Below the pieces are notes generated by a model. The model was not told the origin of the DNA and made no database searches. It worked only from the letters and a program-made list of their open reading frames with translations. From Candidatus Eiseniibacteriota bacterium (GTDB lineage: Bacteria; Eisenbacteria; RBG-16-71-46; CAIMUX01), in NCBI GenBank assembly GCA_020431745.1, contig JAGQHR010000048.1:1-11229 (forward strand): DNA of 11,229 nucleotides. Reading direction: 5' to 3'. Made by a program: the position numbers and the translations under genes. Below, piece after piece: positions 1 through 7,410 of this stretch; within the stretch, counting starts at the first letter, position 1, and every line of letters begins with the position of its first letter.

Positions 1-135
1 CAACGCTGCCTGGCTGCCGGAATGAACGACTACGTCCCGAAGCCGGTGCGCGCCGATCGTCTGCAGGAGATCCTCGACCGCTGGGTTCCCCGACGCTCGG
101 ACCCGCCGAATGTGAACCGCCGACTCGCGAGCTGA
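1..135 (+). CDS. C-terminal end of a response-regulator receiver domain (probable hybrid sensor histidine kinase), 5' truncated
   Basis: Reading frame 1 is open from the first base to TGA at 133-135 and gives 44 residues. The segment RCLAAGMNDYVPKPVRADRL followed by a short Leu/Trp-ending helix is the classic end of a CheY-like receiver domain. The Lys-Pro pair (residues 14-15 of the fragment) is the conserved lysine that contacts the phosphorylated aspartate, and the stretch after it is the last helix. The 'CLAAGMNDY..KP' wording is typical of receivers at the C terminus of hybrid histidine kinases and phosphorelay proteins. The domain is followed by about 17 polar residues and a stop, so no output domain follows it. 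The phospho-acceptor Asp and everything upstream lie outside the window, so a stand-alone receiver cannot be excluded. It converges with the kinase gene whose stop is at 262. Confidence 0.85.
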   Translation, partial: QRCLAAGMNDYVPKPVRADRLQEILDRWVPRRSDPPNVNRRLAS

Positions 136-261
136 AACGGCGAGCGCGTAGGCCGAGACCAGCGGGGGCGAGGCGAGATCGTCCGCGGGTCCGAATGGGC
201 GAGAGAATTGACCGGGAGCAGAGGAACGGCCACGGGTCGACCCCAGAAGACTGATCCGTCG

Positions 262-3200
262 TCACGTTCCCGAGAAGTTCCGCCAGTCGGAATCGATCTC
301 CCGGTAGAGCGGCACCCGGGAGTAGAGCCCGGCTCGATCTGCGGGCGGAGCATGTTCGCGCAACGCGGCGAGATCAGCGGCCGCCTTCGACAGGTGCGCG
401 CGATCCCCGGTCGCCTTCCAAAGGCAATGACAGGCTTCGAGCTCGGCGGAAACCGGGAGCCGACCCCGGTGGGCGTGATACCGCTCCAGAGCTTCATCGG
501 CATCACCGCCGGGCAAGAGAGCCGAGTGTGCGAGGGCCAGCACTTCGACCCGGATGTGCCGATGTTCGCGAGCGCCTTCCACGGCGCGCGCGAGCTTGTC
601 TCGAGCCTCCGGGATCCGACCCGACTTCCGATCGAGGCGGCCGGACCACAGCAACCACTCCGCGAGCTCCACGGTCAGGCCCGCCCCCGTCCAAACGCGC
701 TCCGCTTCCTCGTAGTAGCTTGCGGCGACTTCCGGGTCACCGGAATCCTCGGCGACCAGCCCGAGTCCGAGCAGAGTGCCTCCCTGCATCGAGGGGTGTT
801 TGAGCTCCCGCCACAAGGTGAGCGACCGATCATAGTGGCGATGGGCCTCGGGCGCGTGTCCCAACATCTGGTGCGCTGCCGCCAGGTGCGCCAGTACCTC
901 CGCCTCGTGGAAACGAAACGCGACTTCCCGCGCCACTTCCAACGACCTCTCCAGCAAAGCGAGCGCTTCGGGGCCCCGTCCCAGCGCCACATAGAGAAAG
1001 CCACTGTTCCCGAGCGCAGTGGCTTCTCCCATTCGGTACCCGGATTCCCGCGCCAACCGCAGATGCGACTCGACGACCGGAACCGCTTCCGCATACCGCT
1101 CGGACGCGAGGAGCACGGCCCCGAGATTCCCCGTGGCGAGGGCGACCCCCGGCGCGCTGCCGAGCTCCCGGCAGACTCCGAGGTGTTCCTCGACGTAGCG
1201 TTGCGCCTCCTCGAACCGCCGCAGCCCTTGATAGGCGATCCCGAGCGCACCGATGGCCCGTGCCTCGGTCCAACGATCGCCGCCGCTGCGCGCCAGCTCG
1301 ATGCATCGCTGATAGAATGGGAGCGCCTCGTCATAGCGGCTCGTCATCCACGCGTGCTGGCCACGCGTCGCCGCAACCCGGGACTCTTCCATGACATCTC
1401 CACTCGTCCGGGCGTAGCGCTCCGCTTCCTCCAGATACCGTTCGGCCTGCGCGATCTGTCCCGTTCGATCGCAGTGGAATCCGAGCATGCGACGGGCGCG
1501 CGCCTGCTCGAGCGGCACCGATTGTTCGTCCGCCAGCCGCATCATCTCCTCAAGGGCCGCGTTCTCCGCCTCGGGCTTGCCCGCCATCACGGCGAAGGTC
1601 GCTTTCTTGGCCAGCAGATCGATGCGCGCCGGTCCCGAAACGAGGCCCGCAGACCCGAGCGCGTGTTCCATCAGGTCAAGAGAGGCGGCCAGGCGGAGAG
1701 TCCCCAGGTGATCCAACGAGCGCTTCAAGTAGCGGATCCCGTCCCCGGGACGTGCCCCGCGGAAGAAGTGCTCGCAGAGCGTGACTGCCGTCGCTCCGGC
1801 CACCGCCCCGGCGTCCAGTTCCACGGCCTCACCCGGATCGCGCTGCGCCCGCCCCGGGACTTCCCGCTGCTCCAACACCTGACCGAGCATGGCGTGGTAC
1901 TGCTCGCGCAGAGGAGGAAAGAGTCCCTCGTAGAGCGACTCCTGCACCTGATGGTGGTCGAAGGAATAGCGTCGACCGGAAGATCGGACCAGTCCGTGGT
2001 GCGCTTCGATGAGAGCGAATCGTCTGAGGGTCGGCAAGGCTTCGAGTCCCGCTGCCAGACCGACCAGGAGAGGATCGAACTCGAACCCGCAACAGCACGC
2101 GAGATCGAGCAGCTCCTTGTCCTCCTCCGCCAGCGCGGCGAATCGCGATCGAATCAGGTGCTGAATCCGCGAGGGCGTGGGATAGCGCGGCGCGGCGCCC
2201 GTCATCGACCACCGTCCGTCGGGTCCTCGCTGCACCACACCAGCGTCCTCCAGCGCCCGCAGATGCTCGAAGAGGAACAACGGATTGCCGTCACTGCGTT
2301 CGGTAAGTCGCGGGGCGAGCTCCTCCGCCAGCGGTGCCGACCCGATCACGTCCGCGAGAATCCGCTTCACGTCCGGTTGCGGCAGTCGATCCAGCGCGAT
2401 CGAGCGCGCGTGTGGGAGTCGGAGGATTTCCGCTTCCCAACGTTCCGAGAGCGCCAATCGCGCCCCCCCGATGAGTAGAATCTGTTGACCAGGAACCGCC
2501 AGCGCCAGGGAGCTGAACACCCCTAGTCCTTCGGTGGGACCGAAGTGCAGGTCATCCACCAGGAGGATGGTGGGGCGCTCCGCCGCGAGTGATCGCAGGA
2601 TGTGGACGAACCCGGTATGCAGGGATTCCTTGGTCAACGGGTCGAGATTCGGATCGACGCCGCCGCCGCGGAGAAGGGCCGCGAAGGCCGGGATGAGAAG
2701 CGGAGCCGCGCGCAAATGCTGCCGGAGGGCTTCCTCAGGGTCTGCGTCGCCCACATGGTCTCGATAGGCATCCAGGAGCGCTCCGGCGGCGCCGGCTCCT
2801 CCGCCCGGCGGGTAGGAACCGAAGAGGAAGTGCGGTCGCTCGCCGTCTTCCCAAAGTCGATCCACGAAGTCGGCGACGAGGCGCGTCTTGCCGATGCCCG
2901 CCTCACCCAGGATCAGGACGACTCGGCCGGCGCCCGCTTTCGCTTGTTCATAGGCATCCCGAAGCGCGCCCGTTTCCCGGTCCCTTCCCTGCAGGGGAGT
3001 GTCTCTGGGGATACTGATCCGGCGGATGGAGGAGCTCGCCTTCCGTTGCTCGGCACGAACACGGGCGCGCCACCAACCAGCCTCCTCCCCTTCCGTCAGG
3101 AGGCTCAGGAGCTCGGCGGCAGACTCGATCGCCGGATCCGCACCGCGACCGAGGAGTCGATCGACGATCTGGCGAAAGAAAGGACTCAGGTTCGAGGGAA

Positions 3201-4695
3201 GAGCATCGCTCTCGTCCCGCGCCGCGGAACCCGCCATCAGGTCGCTCAGCAAGCCTCCGAGCTCCTGCATCTCCGCGCGCGACGAGCGTTCAGACGGCTC
3301 CCCCGTTCGCGCCTCTCCCGCTCGCACCTCCCCGGCTCGCACCTCTGCCGTCTGCGCGGCTCCTGTTCGCGCCGTCGTCGACGGCCCGACCGAGCGTGTG
3401 ATCTCGACGTGCCCGTCGGTTCCGATGCGGACCGACTCGAGTGAAAGCGGCAAAGACGTGCCCCCTCCGGAGTGCACGCGGGTGAGCGCCTTCGCGGTCT
3501 CCCTCGCGATCTGCCGGCCCATTTCCTCGGGGACACGACCGATCTCCGCGACGAGAGCCCGCAGCGACTGGGACTCTTCCTCCGAGCTTCTCGCCGCGGG
3601 GACCGCCGCAAGGAGAGCTCGTTCCATCTCGGCGGCCGACGCGTATCGCTTCGATTCTGCCGAGAGCGCACGCTCGATGACGTCGACCAGGGCACGCGGC
3701 GCGTTCGGTCGACGAACGGACAGAGGCACGACGTCGCCGGTCCGATGACGCTCCAGAAGCTCCGCCCACTCGTCCGCTCGAACCGGCAGCTCGCCACTCA
3801 GCTGCTGATACAGGACGACACCGAGCGAATAGAGATCGCTCTCCGGCGTGGGAGCTCCGCCGACCAGCAGCTCGGGGGCGAGGAAAAGCGGAGTCCCGAA
3901 CAGGACCTCCCCCGCCCGTCCCGTCCGCACTTCCTCATCCGAGCGTGGACGTCGGGTCACGGCCCCGAAGTCCATGAGCAGGATCCGCCCGCTCGCTTCG
4001 CACATGACGTTCGCGGGTTTCACATCCCCGTGGATCAGTCCTGCCGTATGCACCGCGGTCAGTGCCCGACAGAGCGCGACTCCGATCCGTGCGGTCGCTT
4101 CCGCATCCATCGGACCGTCTTCCTGGAGGTGCGCCGCGAGAGTGCGCCCTTCGATGAAGTCGGTCCAAAACCCCGCTCGCCCGTCGTGGATGTCCGCTCC
4201 GTGAACGACGAGGACGTTCGAATGTCGGACCCGCGCCAAGCTTCGCGCCTCGTCGAGGAACCGCTGTGAGCCGACCCCGGAAAGCTCCGTCCCCGCCCGG
4301 CGCAGCTTGAGCGCGACCTCGCGCTGCAGACGGATGTCCAGCGCCCGGAACACCTCCCCGAAGCCGCCCTCACCGATTCGCTCGAGCACCCGCAACGGCC
4401 CCCAATCGAAGAGGCCGGCCGGACCAACATCCGGAAACGAATCCGCGATCCGGCGATGCGCATCGCGCAGCGACTCGAGCTGGCGAAGGCGCTGCAGAGT
4501 TCGGTGGAGAGCGGGGGACTTGGCGGCTTCGTCGTCCCAATCGACGCGCTCGCGGGCGGAGAGCGCGTCACCGAGGGCGGCAAGCCGGCGTTCCGCCTTC
4601 GGGCGCGACTTCCGCTTGCCCGGGCTCACGAAACCCGGATCCACATCTTCGTCGGAGCATCCATGTTCCGACAAGGATGCGCCCGGGCCTCCCAC
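262..4695 (-). CDS. Ser/Thr protein kinase - STAND/AAA ATPase - TPR signalling protein
   Basis: A 1477-residue multidomain cytoplasmic signalling protein; no signal peptide or membrane segment is visible. Residues 101-365 are a Hanks-type kinase: glycine loop G108-E-G-G-F-G113, ATP lysine K130, helix-C glutamate E149, catalytic loop HGDVKPAN (222-229, Asp224), DFG 242-244, APE 273-275, helix-F Asp287 and Arg350. It is a non-RD kinase (Gly223 where Arg is usual). Residues 378-540 look like a decayed second kinase C-lobe. Residues 565-930 form an AAA_16/STAND-type ATPase with Walker A GEAGIGKT (597-604) and Walker B LLVDD (711-715). Residues 1062-1381 hold about eight 40-residue TPR-like helical pairs. 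The order recalls PknK-like and MalT-like proteins but no HTH follows. It probably phosphorylates partners selected by the ATPase-TPR part (inference). The GTG start at 4695 has no clear Shine-Dalgarno; a start a few codons downstream is possible. It lies last of three co-directional genes, 73 bp after the secreted protein. Confidence 0.93.
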   Translation of the reverse strand: MGGPGASLSEHGCSDEDVDPGFVSPGKRKSRPKAERRLAALGDALSARERVDWDDEAAKSPALHRTLQRLRQLESLRDAHRRIADSFPDVGPAGLFDWGPLRVLERIGEGGFGEVFRALDIRLQREVALKLRRAGTELSGVGSQRFLDEARSLARVRHSNVLVVHGADIHDGRAGFWTDFIEGRTLAAHLQEDGPMDAEATARIGVALCRALTAVHTAGLIHGDVKPANVMCEASGRILLMDFGAVTRRPRSDEEVRTGRAGEVLFGTPLFLAPELLVGGAPTPESDLYSLGVVLYQQLSGELPVRADEWAELLERHRTGDVVPLSVRRPNAPRALVDVIERALSAESKRYASAAEMERALLAAVPAARSSEEESQSLRALVAEIGRVPEEMGRQIARETAKALTRVHSGGGTSLPLSLESVRIGTDGHVEITRSVGPSTTARTGAAQTAEVRAGEVRAGEARTGEPSERSSRAEMQELGGLLSDLMAGSAARDESDALPSNLSPFFRQIVDRLLGRGADPAIESAAELLSLLTEGEEAGWWRARVRAEQRKASSSIRRISIPRDTPLQGRDRETGALRDAYEQAKAGAGRVVLILGEAGIGKTRLVADFVDRLWEDGERPHFLFGSYPPGGGAGAAGALLDAYRDHVGDADPEEALRQHLRAAPLLIPAFAALLRGGGVDPNLDPLTKESLHTGFVHILRSLAAERPTILLVDDLHFGPTEGLGVFSSLALAVPGQQILLIGGARLALSERWEAEILRLPHARSIALDRLPQPDVKRILADVIGSAPLAEELAPRLTERSDGNPLFLFEHLRALEDAGVVQRGPDGRWSMTGAAPRYPTPSRIQHLIRSRFAALAEEDKELLDLACCCGFEFDPLLVGLAAGLEALPTLRRFALIEAHHGLVRSSGRRYSFDHHQVQESLYEGLFPPLREQYHAMLGQVLEQREVPGRAQRDPGEAVELDAGAVAGATAVTLCEHFFRGARPGDGIRYLKRSLDHLGTLRLAASLDLMEHALGSAGLVSGPARIDLLAKKATFAVMAGKPEAENAALEEMMRLADEQSVPLEQARARRMLGFHCDRTGQIAQAERYLEEAERYARTSGDVMEESRVAATRGQHAWMTSRYDEALPFYQRCIELARSGGDRWTEARAIGALGIAYQGLRRFEEAQRYVEEHLGVCRELGSAPGVALATGNLGAVLLASERYAEAVPVVESHLRLARESGYRMGEATALGNSGFLYVALGRGPEALALLERSLEVAREVAFRFHEAEVLAHLAAAHQMLGHAPEAHRHYDRSLTLWRELKHPSMQGGTLLGLGLVAEDSGDPEVAASYYEEAERVWTGAGLTVELAEWLLWSGRLDRKSGRIPEARDKLARAVEGAREHRHIRVEVLALAHSALLPGGDADEALERYHAHRGRLPVSAELEACHCLWKATGDRAHLSKAAADLAALREHAPPADRAGLYSRVPLYREIDSDWRNFSGT
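3302..3376. repeat. Five-unit 15-bp tandem repeat inside the kinase gene
   Basis: Units begin at 3302, 3317, 3332, 3347 and 3362. Units 2 and 3 are nearly identical (CCCGCTCGCACCTCC and CCGGCTCGCACCTCT) and the others are diverged. On the coding (minus) strand they encode pentapeptides TARTG, AAQTA, EVRAG, EVRAG and EARTG, at about residues 441-465. The 15-bp unit keeps the reading frame, so copy-number change would lengthen or shorten a charged, probably disordered linker without breaking the gene. It sits within the degenerate kinase-like segment between the active kinase and the ATPase. Confidence 0.75.
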
Positions 4696-4768
4696 GAGAG
4701 CAAGAGGCGTGGCGGCACGGATGCGCGAGCGGACTCCCCTGGCACGCCCTGGCGCACCCCCGCGCGCC

Positions 4769-5656
4769 CTATCGCGTCAGCAAGGTCGTCGCGTCCCTTT
4801 CGGCCAACCGCTGGGATTCTCCGCATATGGCACTGCGCCAGGGAATCCAGGCCCGTGGCCCGTCGACCCTCCAGCATCCGAGGTAGCCCTCGTGCAGCCG
4901 GTACTCCCCGGCTTCTTCATCCAGAAGCAACAGGACCCGCTGCCCGACCTCGAACTGCGGGCGCTGCGACAGCGGATACGCGGCCGGGTACCGGTCCACA
5001 TCAACGCGCAGCGTCGGCGGACACGCGGCCGTGGCCGTATCCGGCGAAACGACGACATGGTCGACGACCACTCCGCCACCACGCAGCTTGGTCGTTGCGA
5101 CGCTATCCACCTCTCCGATCATGGCGAGGTCCGCGGTTCGCGCGACCCACTCCGGTAAGGTCGTCTCGGCAAACTGAGCCAACGAGTCCAGGTACGCCGC
5201 GAGTAGTACCCTGCCAGGAGGATTCCGGGTCGTGGCCGAGTCACCCGTCACCTGTTCCCACAGGATCCCGCCACCATACGCCACGAGCAGACCGTCGCGA
5301 CATTTCGCCAGGAAACCCACGACCGTGTCCCCCACCGCAGGGTTCGGTCCGAGTGCAACGACGGCGGGCCGGATCAGGAGGAAAGAAAGAGAGTCGCCCG
5401 ACGAGACCGGTCCTTTGATGCCTTTCACGACTCGGCTGGAAGCGGTCCCGCGATCGAGGTCGACGATCTCGAGGACGGCAACGATCTCCGACACGAAAAC
5501 CGCCTCGTGAAGCGCACAACTCCGCTGCTTGGAGTTGAACCGAGACATGAGGGTTCCATCGAGTGTCTCCACGAAGGAAGACGCCAGCACGACGACCAGA
5601 GCCGTGGCCAACAACATCCGTGTTGCAGACAATCGCGCTTTCGATGAGTCCAGCAT
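4769..5656 (-). CDS. Secreted protein of unknown function with two similar halves
   Basis: I do not recognise a named family. The 295-residue product starts with a basic stretch (Lys6, Arg8, Arg13) and a hydrophobic core at about residues 14-29 (MLLATALVVVLASSFV), a good Sec signal peptide or N-terminal anchor. The mature part is about 260 residues with five cysteines (47, 119, 212, 261, 278). Residues 48-137 and 167-266 appear to repeat one pattern: an acidic/hydrophobic strand opening ('VSEIVAV' / 'TADLAMI'), Val-rich strands, then 'AVGDTVVGFL' / 'EVGQRVLLLL' and a 'Gly-x-x-Trp/Cys-Trp' ending. This beta-rich style recalls secreted OB-fold/netrin-like (TIMP-type) domains, but that is only a resemblance. 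ATG at 5656 was chosen over TTG one codon upstream; a G-rich stretch precedes it, and ATG at residue 14 is an alternative. It follows the sigma-factor gene by 28 bp. Confidence 0.8.
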   Translation of the reverse strand: MLDSSKARLSATRMLLATALVVVLASSFVETLDGTLMSRFNSKQRSCALHEAVFVSEIVAVLEIVDLDRGTASSRVVKGIKGPVSSGDSLSFLLIRPAVVALGPNPAVGDTVVGFLAKCRDGLLVAYGGGILWEQVTGDSATTRNPPGRVLLAAYLDSLAQFAETTLPEWVARTADLAMIGEVDSVATTKLRGGGVVVDHVVVSPDTATAACPPTLRVDVDRYPAAYPLSQRPQFEVGQRVLLLLDEEAGEYRLHEGYLGCWRVDGPRAWIPWRSAICGESQRLAERDATTLLTR

Positions 5657-5684
5657 CAAGCATCCCCCGCCGTCGACTTCGTGC

Positions 5685-6692
5685 CTACAAGTGCAGCGGC
5701 AACCCGAACCGGGCGAAGTAAGCGCTCCCGATGAAAGACGTCACGTCCCGGATCCGGGTGCCCGCGAGCGTCAGCACGTTGATCGACCAGGCGTCGAACC
5801 CGTCGGTAGGGGCGCTCTTGAGATACGCCGCGACGGCGGGATGGCCGTTCGCCCGGGTCATCCGAGTCCGCCACTCCCCGCAGGCACCCAGCGGAACACG
5901 CGCGGCAAAGTTCCCCACCGACGGCAGGCCGCGATACCAGCCGGGAAGCGGCGGCATGGACCAGGTGACGTCGTCCGTGAGCAGCTCGATCATCTTCGAG
6001 GGATCGCGCCGTTCGAGCGCATCCGCGAAAGCTCGGGCAACCTCGAAGGCTTGCTCGCCATCCCCACTCGGATCCGAACCACCACGCCCGATGCGGTCCT
6101 GCAACGTGCTCCGGGATCGTTGCAGGGCGCTGTTCACGGAAGCCACGGAGGTATCCATCATCGTCGCGATCTCAGCCGCCGAGAACCCCAGCACATCGAA
6201 GAGAAGTAGCGCGGCCCGCTGGTTTCCGGTCAAGTGCTGGAGCGCTGCCACGAATGCCAGCTCGCTCGCTTCCCGCTGCTGGAGTCTCGCCCCCGGATTC
6301 TCGTCGAGGTCCGCCGGTTCGGGATACGGTTCGAGCCACGGAATGTCTCGGACGGGCCGGTCATCGATCAACACGTGCGAACTGGCCGGACCCAGATCGG
6401 CCGGAAGCAGACGGGGTCGGCGCTTCACCGCCAGATCGAGACACCGTCGCGTGGCGATCGCGTACAGCCAGGTGCGGACGCTGCTCCGTCTCTCGAACGC
6501 CCCGATCCCCTTCCACGCCCGGAGGAGCGAGTCCTGGAGTGCGTCCTCCGCATCCTGGACGGATCCGAGCATCCGATAGCAGTGAGCTTGCAGCTCCCGC
6601 CGGAACGGCTCGGCCAGCCTCCCGAACGCTTCCCCGTCCCCGGAGCAGGCGGCCTCGAGGACTTCGTCTCTTTCGGCATTTTCTCGGAGCAT
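5685..6692 (-). CDS. ECF sigma-70 factor, SigG/TIGR02960-like, with C-terminal SnoaL-like domain
   Basis: A 335-residue alternative sigma factor that would direct RNA polymerase to a dedicated promoter set. Sigma region 2 spans about residues 12-92, with HCYRMLGSVQDAEDALQDSL (37-56) and the promoter-melting helix SSVRTWLYAIATRRCLD (70-86). Region 4 spans 143-198 with ALQHLTGNQRAALLL and the recognition helix DTSVASVNSALQRSRSTL (180-197). Residues 215-335 form an NTF2/SnoaL-like alpha+beta domain (AFADALERRD, WSMPPLPGWYRG, GFDAWSINVLTL). The 'SVNSALQR' and 'EPYP' wording matches the SigG/SigX5-type ECF family. In sigma factors of this architecture the C-terminal domain controls activity, often in place of a separate anti-sigma factor; none is seen here. 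The ATG at 6692 has GGAG only about one base upstream, which is too close for a normal ribosome site. It is divergent from the VOC gene and first of a possible three-gene transcript. Confidence 0.93.
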   Translation of the reverse strand: MLRENAERDEVLEAACSGDGEAFGRLAEPFRRELQAHCYRMLGSVQDAEDALQDSLLRAWKGIGAFERRSSVRTWLYAIATRRCLDLAVKRRPRLLPADLGPASSHVLIDDRPVRDIPWLEPYPEPADLDENPGARLQQREASELAFVAALQHLTGNQRAALLLFDVLGFSAAEIATMMDTSVASVNSALQRSRSTLQDRIGRGGSDPSGDGEQAFEVARAFADALERRDPSKMIELLTDDVTWSMPPLPGWYRGLPSVGNFAARVPLGACGEWRTRMTRANGHPAVAAYLKSAPTDGFDAWSINVLTLAGTRIRDVTSFIGSAYFARFGLPLHL

Positions 6693-6754
6693 TCTCCGAT
6701 GATTCTAGCGGCTAGCTTCCGTCACACCCAGGGAAGCCGTACGCGGCGTGGACA

Positions 6755-6767
6755 GCGGTCTGACCGC
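6755..6767. promoter_or_regulatory. Inverted repeat in the divergent sigma/VOC intergenic region
   Basis: GCGGT-CTG-ACCGC is a perfect 5-bp dyad with a 3-base centre, in the 172-bp gap between the divergent starts at 6692 and 6865. It is placed where a shared operator could act, but a 5-bp GC-rich dyad is also easily met by chance. A TAGAAT hexamer (minus strand, 6707-6702) resembles a -10 box for the sigma gene, but no good -35 lies 16-18 bp upstream of it. Confidence 0.25.
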
Positions 6768-6851
6768 CCGAAGCGTGCAGACCAGCCGGGCGTCCCCCGA
6801 ACCGTGGCGTCGAACGGCCCGGAGCGGAAGCGCACGGACTCGAACCAGAAC

Positions 6852-6857
6852 AGGGAG
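6852..6857 (+). promoter_or_regulatory. Ribosome binding site deciding the VOC start
   Basis: AGGGAG lies seven bases before ATG at 6865. The frame is open upstream to 6748, but the added residues are Arg/Pro/Thr-rich with no family resemblance, and the VOC fold begins about 12 residues after the ATG, so this site fixes the start. Confidence 0.8.
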
Positions 6858-6864
6858 ACTCCTC

Positions 6865-7269
6865 ATGACGACACCGGACTCCGTGCCCCGGGGATGGACC
6901 GCGACCTACGGGGCGATCACGCTCTTCGCCCAGGACCTCGTCGAGACAAAGGACTTCTACCGGCGCGCGTTCCAGACCGAGCCGATCTTCGAGGACGACG
7001 ACTCGGTCGTGTTCCGGATCGGCGGGACGATCATCAATCTCCTGATTGAGAGAGCTGTCCCCGAGCTCATCGAACCGGCGCGGATGGCTCCCGCCTCTGC
7101 GGGCGCCAGGGCGGTGTACACCCTGCAGGTCGCGGACGTCGACGCCGTCGTGGCCGAGCTCTCCGCGGCGGGAGTCGATCTCTTGAACGGTCCGATGAAT
7201 CGCCCGTGGGGTCCCCGTACCGCAAGCTTCCGGGACCCGTCGGGCCACATCTGGGAAATCGCGAAGTAG
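6865..7269 (+). CDS. VOC superfamily (glyoxalase/bleomycin-resistance fold) protein
   Basis: A 134-residue single-module VOC protein, the usual size for this class, which dimerises to form metal-dependent active sites. The first beta-alpha-beta-beta-beta unit runs from ATYGAITLFAQDLVETKDFY (13-32), the family's opening strand and helix, through the strands to IINLLIE (56-62). The second unit runs from ARAVYTLQVADVDAVVAELS (81-100) to the signature ending RDPSGHIWEIA (123-133). Glu131 in that ending is the usual metal ligand; the first-strand position often occupied by His looks like Gly or Ala here, so a complete metal site is uncertain. The substrate cannot be told: options include glyoxalase, dioxygenase-like, drug-binding or a non-catalytic role. 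It is divergent from the sigma gene, and VOC or DGPF-type small proteins are common neighbours of this sigma type, suggesting it may be a target of that sigma factor (inference). Confidence 0.9.
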   Translation: MTTPDSVPRGWTATYGAITLFAQDLVETKDFYRRAFQTEPIFEDDDSVVFRIGGTIINLLIERAVPELIEPARMAPASAGARAVYTLQVADVDAVVAELSAAGVDLLNGPMNRPWGPRTASFRDPSGHIWEIAK

Positions 7270-7399
7270 AGACGGAGCGCGTCCTCGGCACCCGGCCGAC
7301 CTCGTTCGGGAAGCCCGCGAACGCACGCGCGAACGCAAGCCACTGCGCCTCGCGGTCGTGTGCTACCATCGACCGCGTCGCACGAACCCTTCCAACGTC

Positions 7400-7404
7400 A
7401 GGAG
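7400..7404 (+). promoter_or_regulatory. Ribosome binding site deciding the esterase start
   Basis: AGGAG lies six bases before ATG at 7411. The frame is open upstream to 7360, but the ATG places a typical Arg-Arg-Arg signal peptide at the very N terminus, so the shorter form is the real one. Confidence 0.85.
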
Positions 7405-7410
7405 CACACC

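Noticed and set aside
136..261. Search for a bidirectional terminator in the convergent gap
   Set aside because: No stem-loop with T-runs on either strand was found between the receiver-domain stop and the kinase stop.
208..2478. A 756-codon open frame on the plus strand, antisense to the kinase gene
   Set aside because: It lies wholly opposite the ATPase-TPR part of the kinase gene. Its translation is rich in Arg, Pro, Gln and His with no recognisable domain, as expected from the antisense frame of GC-biased codons. The minus-strand frame has clear motifs.
2602..3444. A 280-codon plus-strand open frame opposite the ATPase segment
   Set aside because: Same antisense GC effect; the Walker A and Walker B motifs on the minus strand show which strand is coding.
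6702..6707. TAGAAT on the minus strand as a -10 box for the sigma-factor gene
   Set aside because: It matches five of six consensus bases, but the hexamers 16-18 bp upstream do not resemble a -35 box, so a promoter call is not justified.
7316..7337. CGCGAACGCA direct repeat with 12-base period before the esterase gene
   Set aside because: Two copies of a short GC-rich word in a GC-rich gap, without a nearby promoter core to give it meaning.
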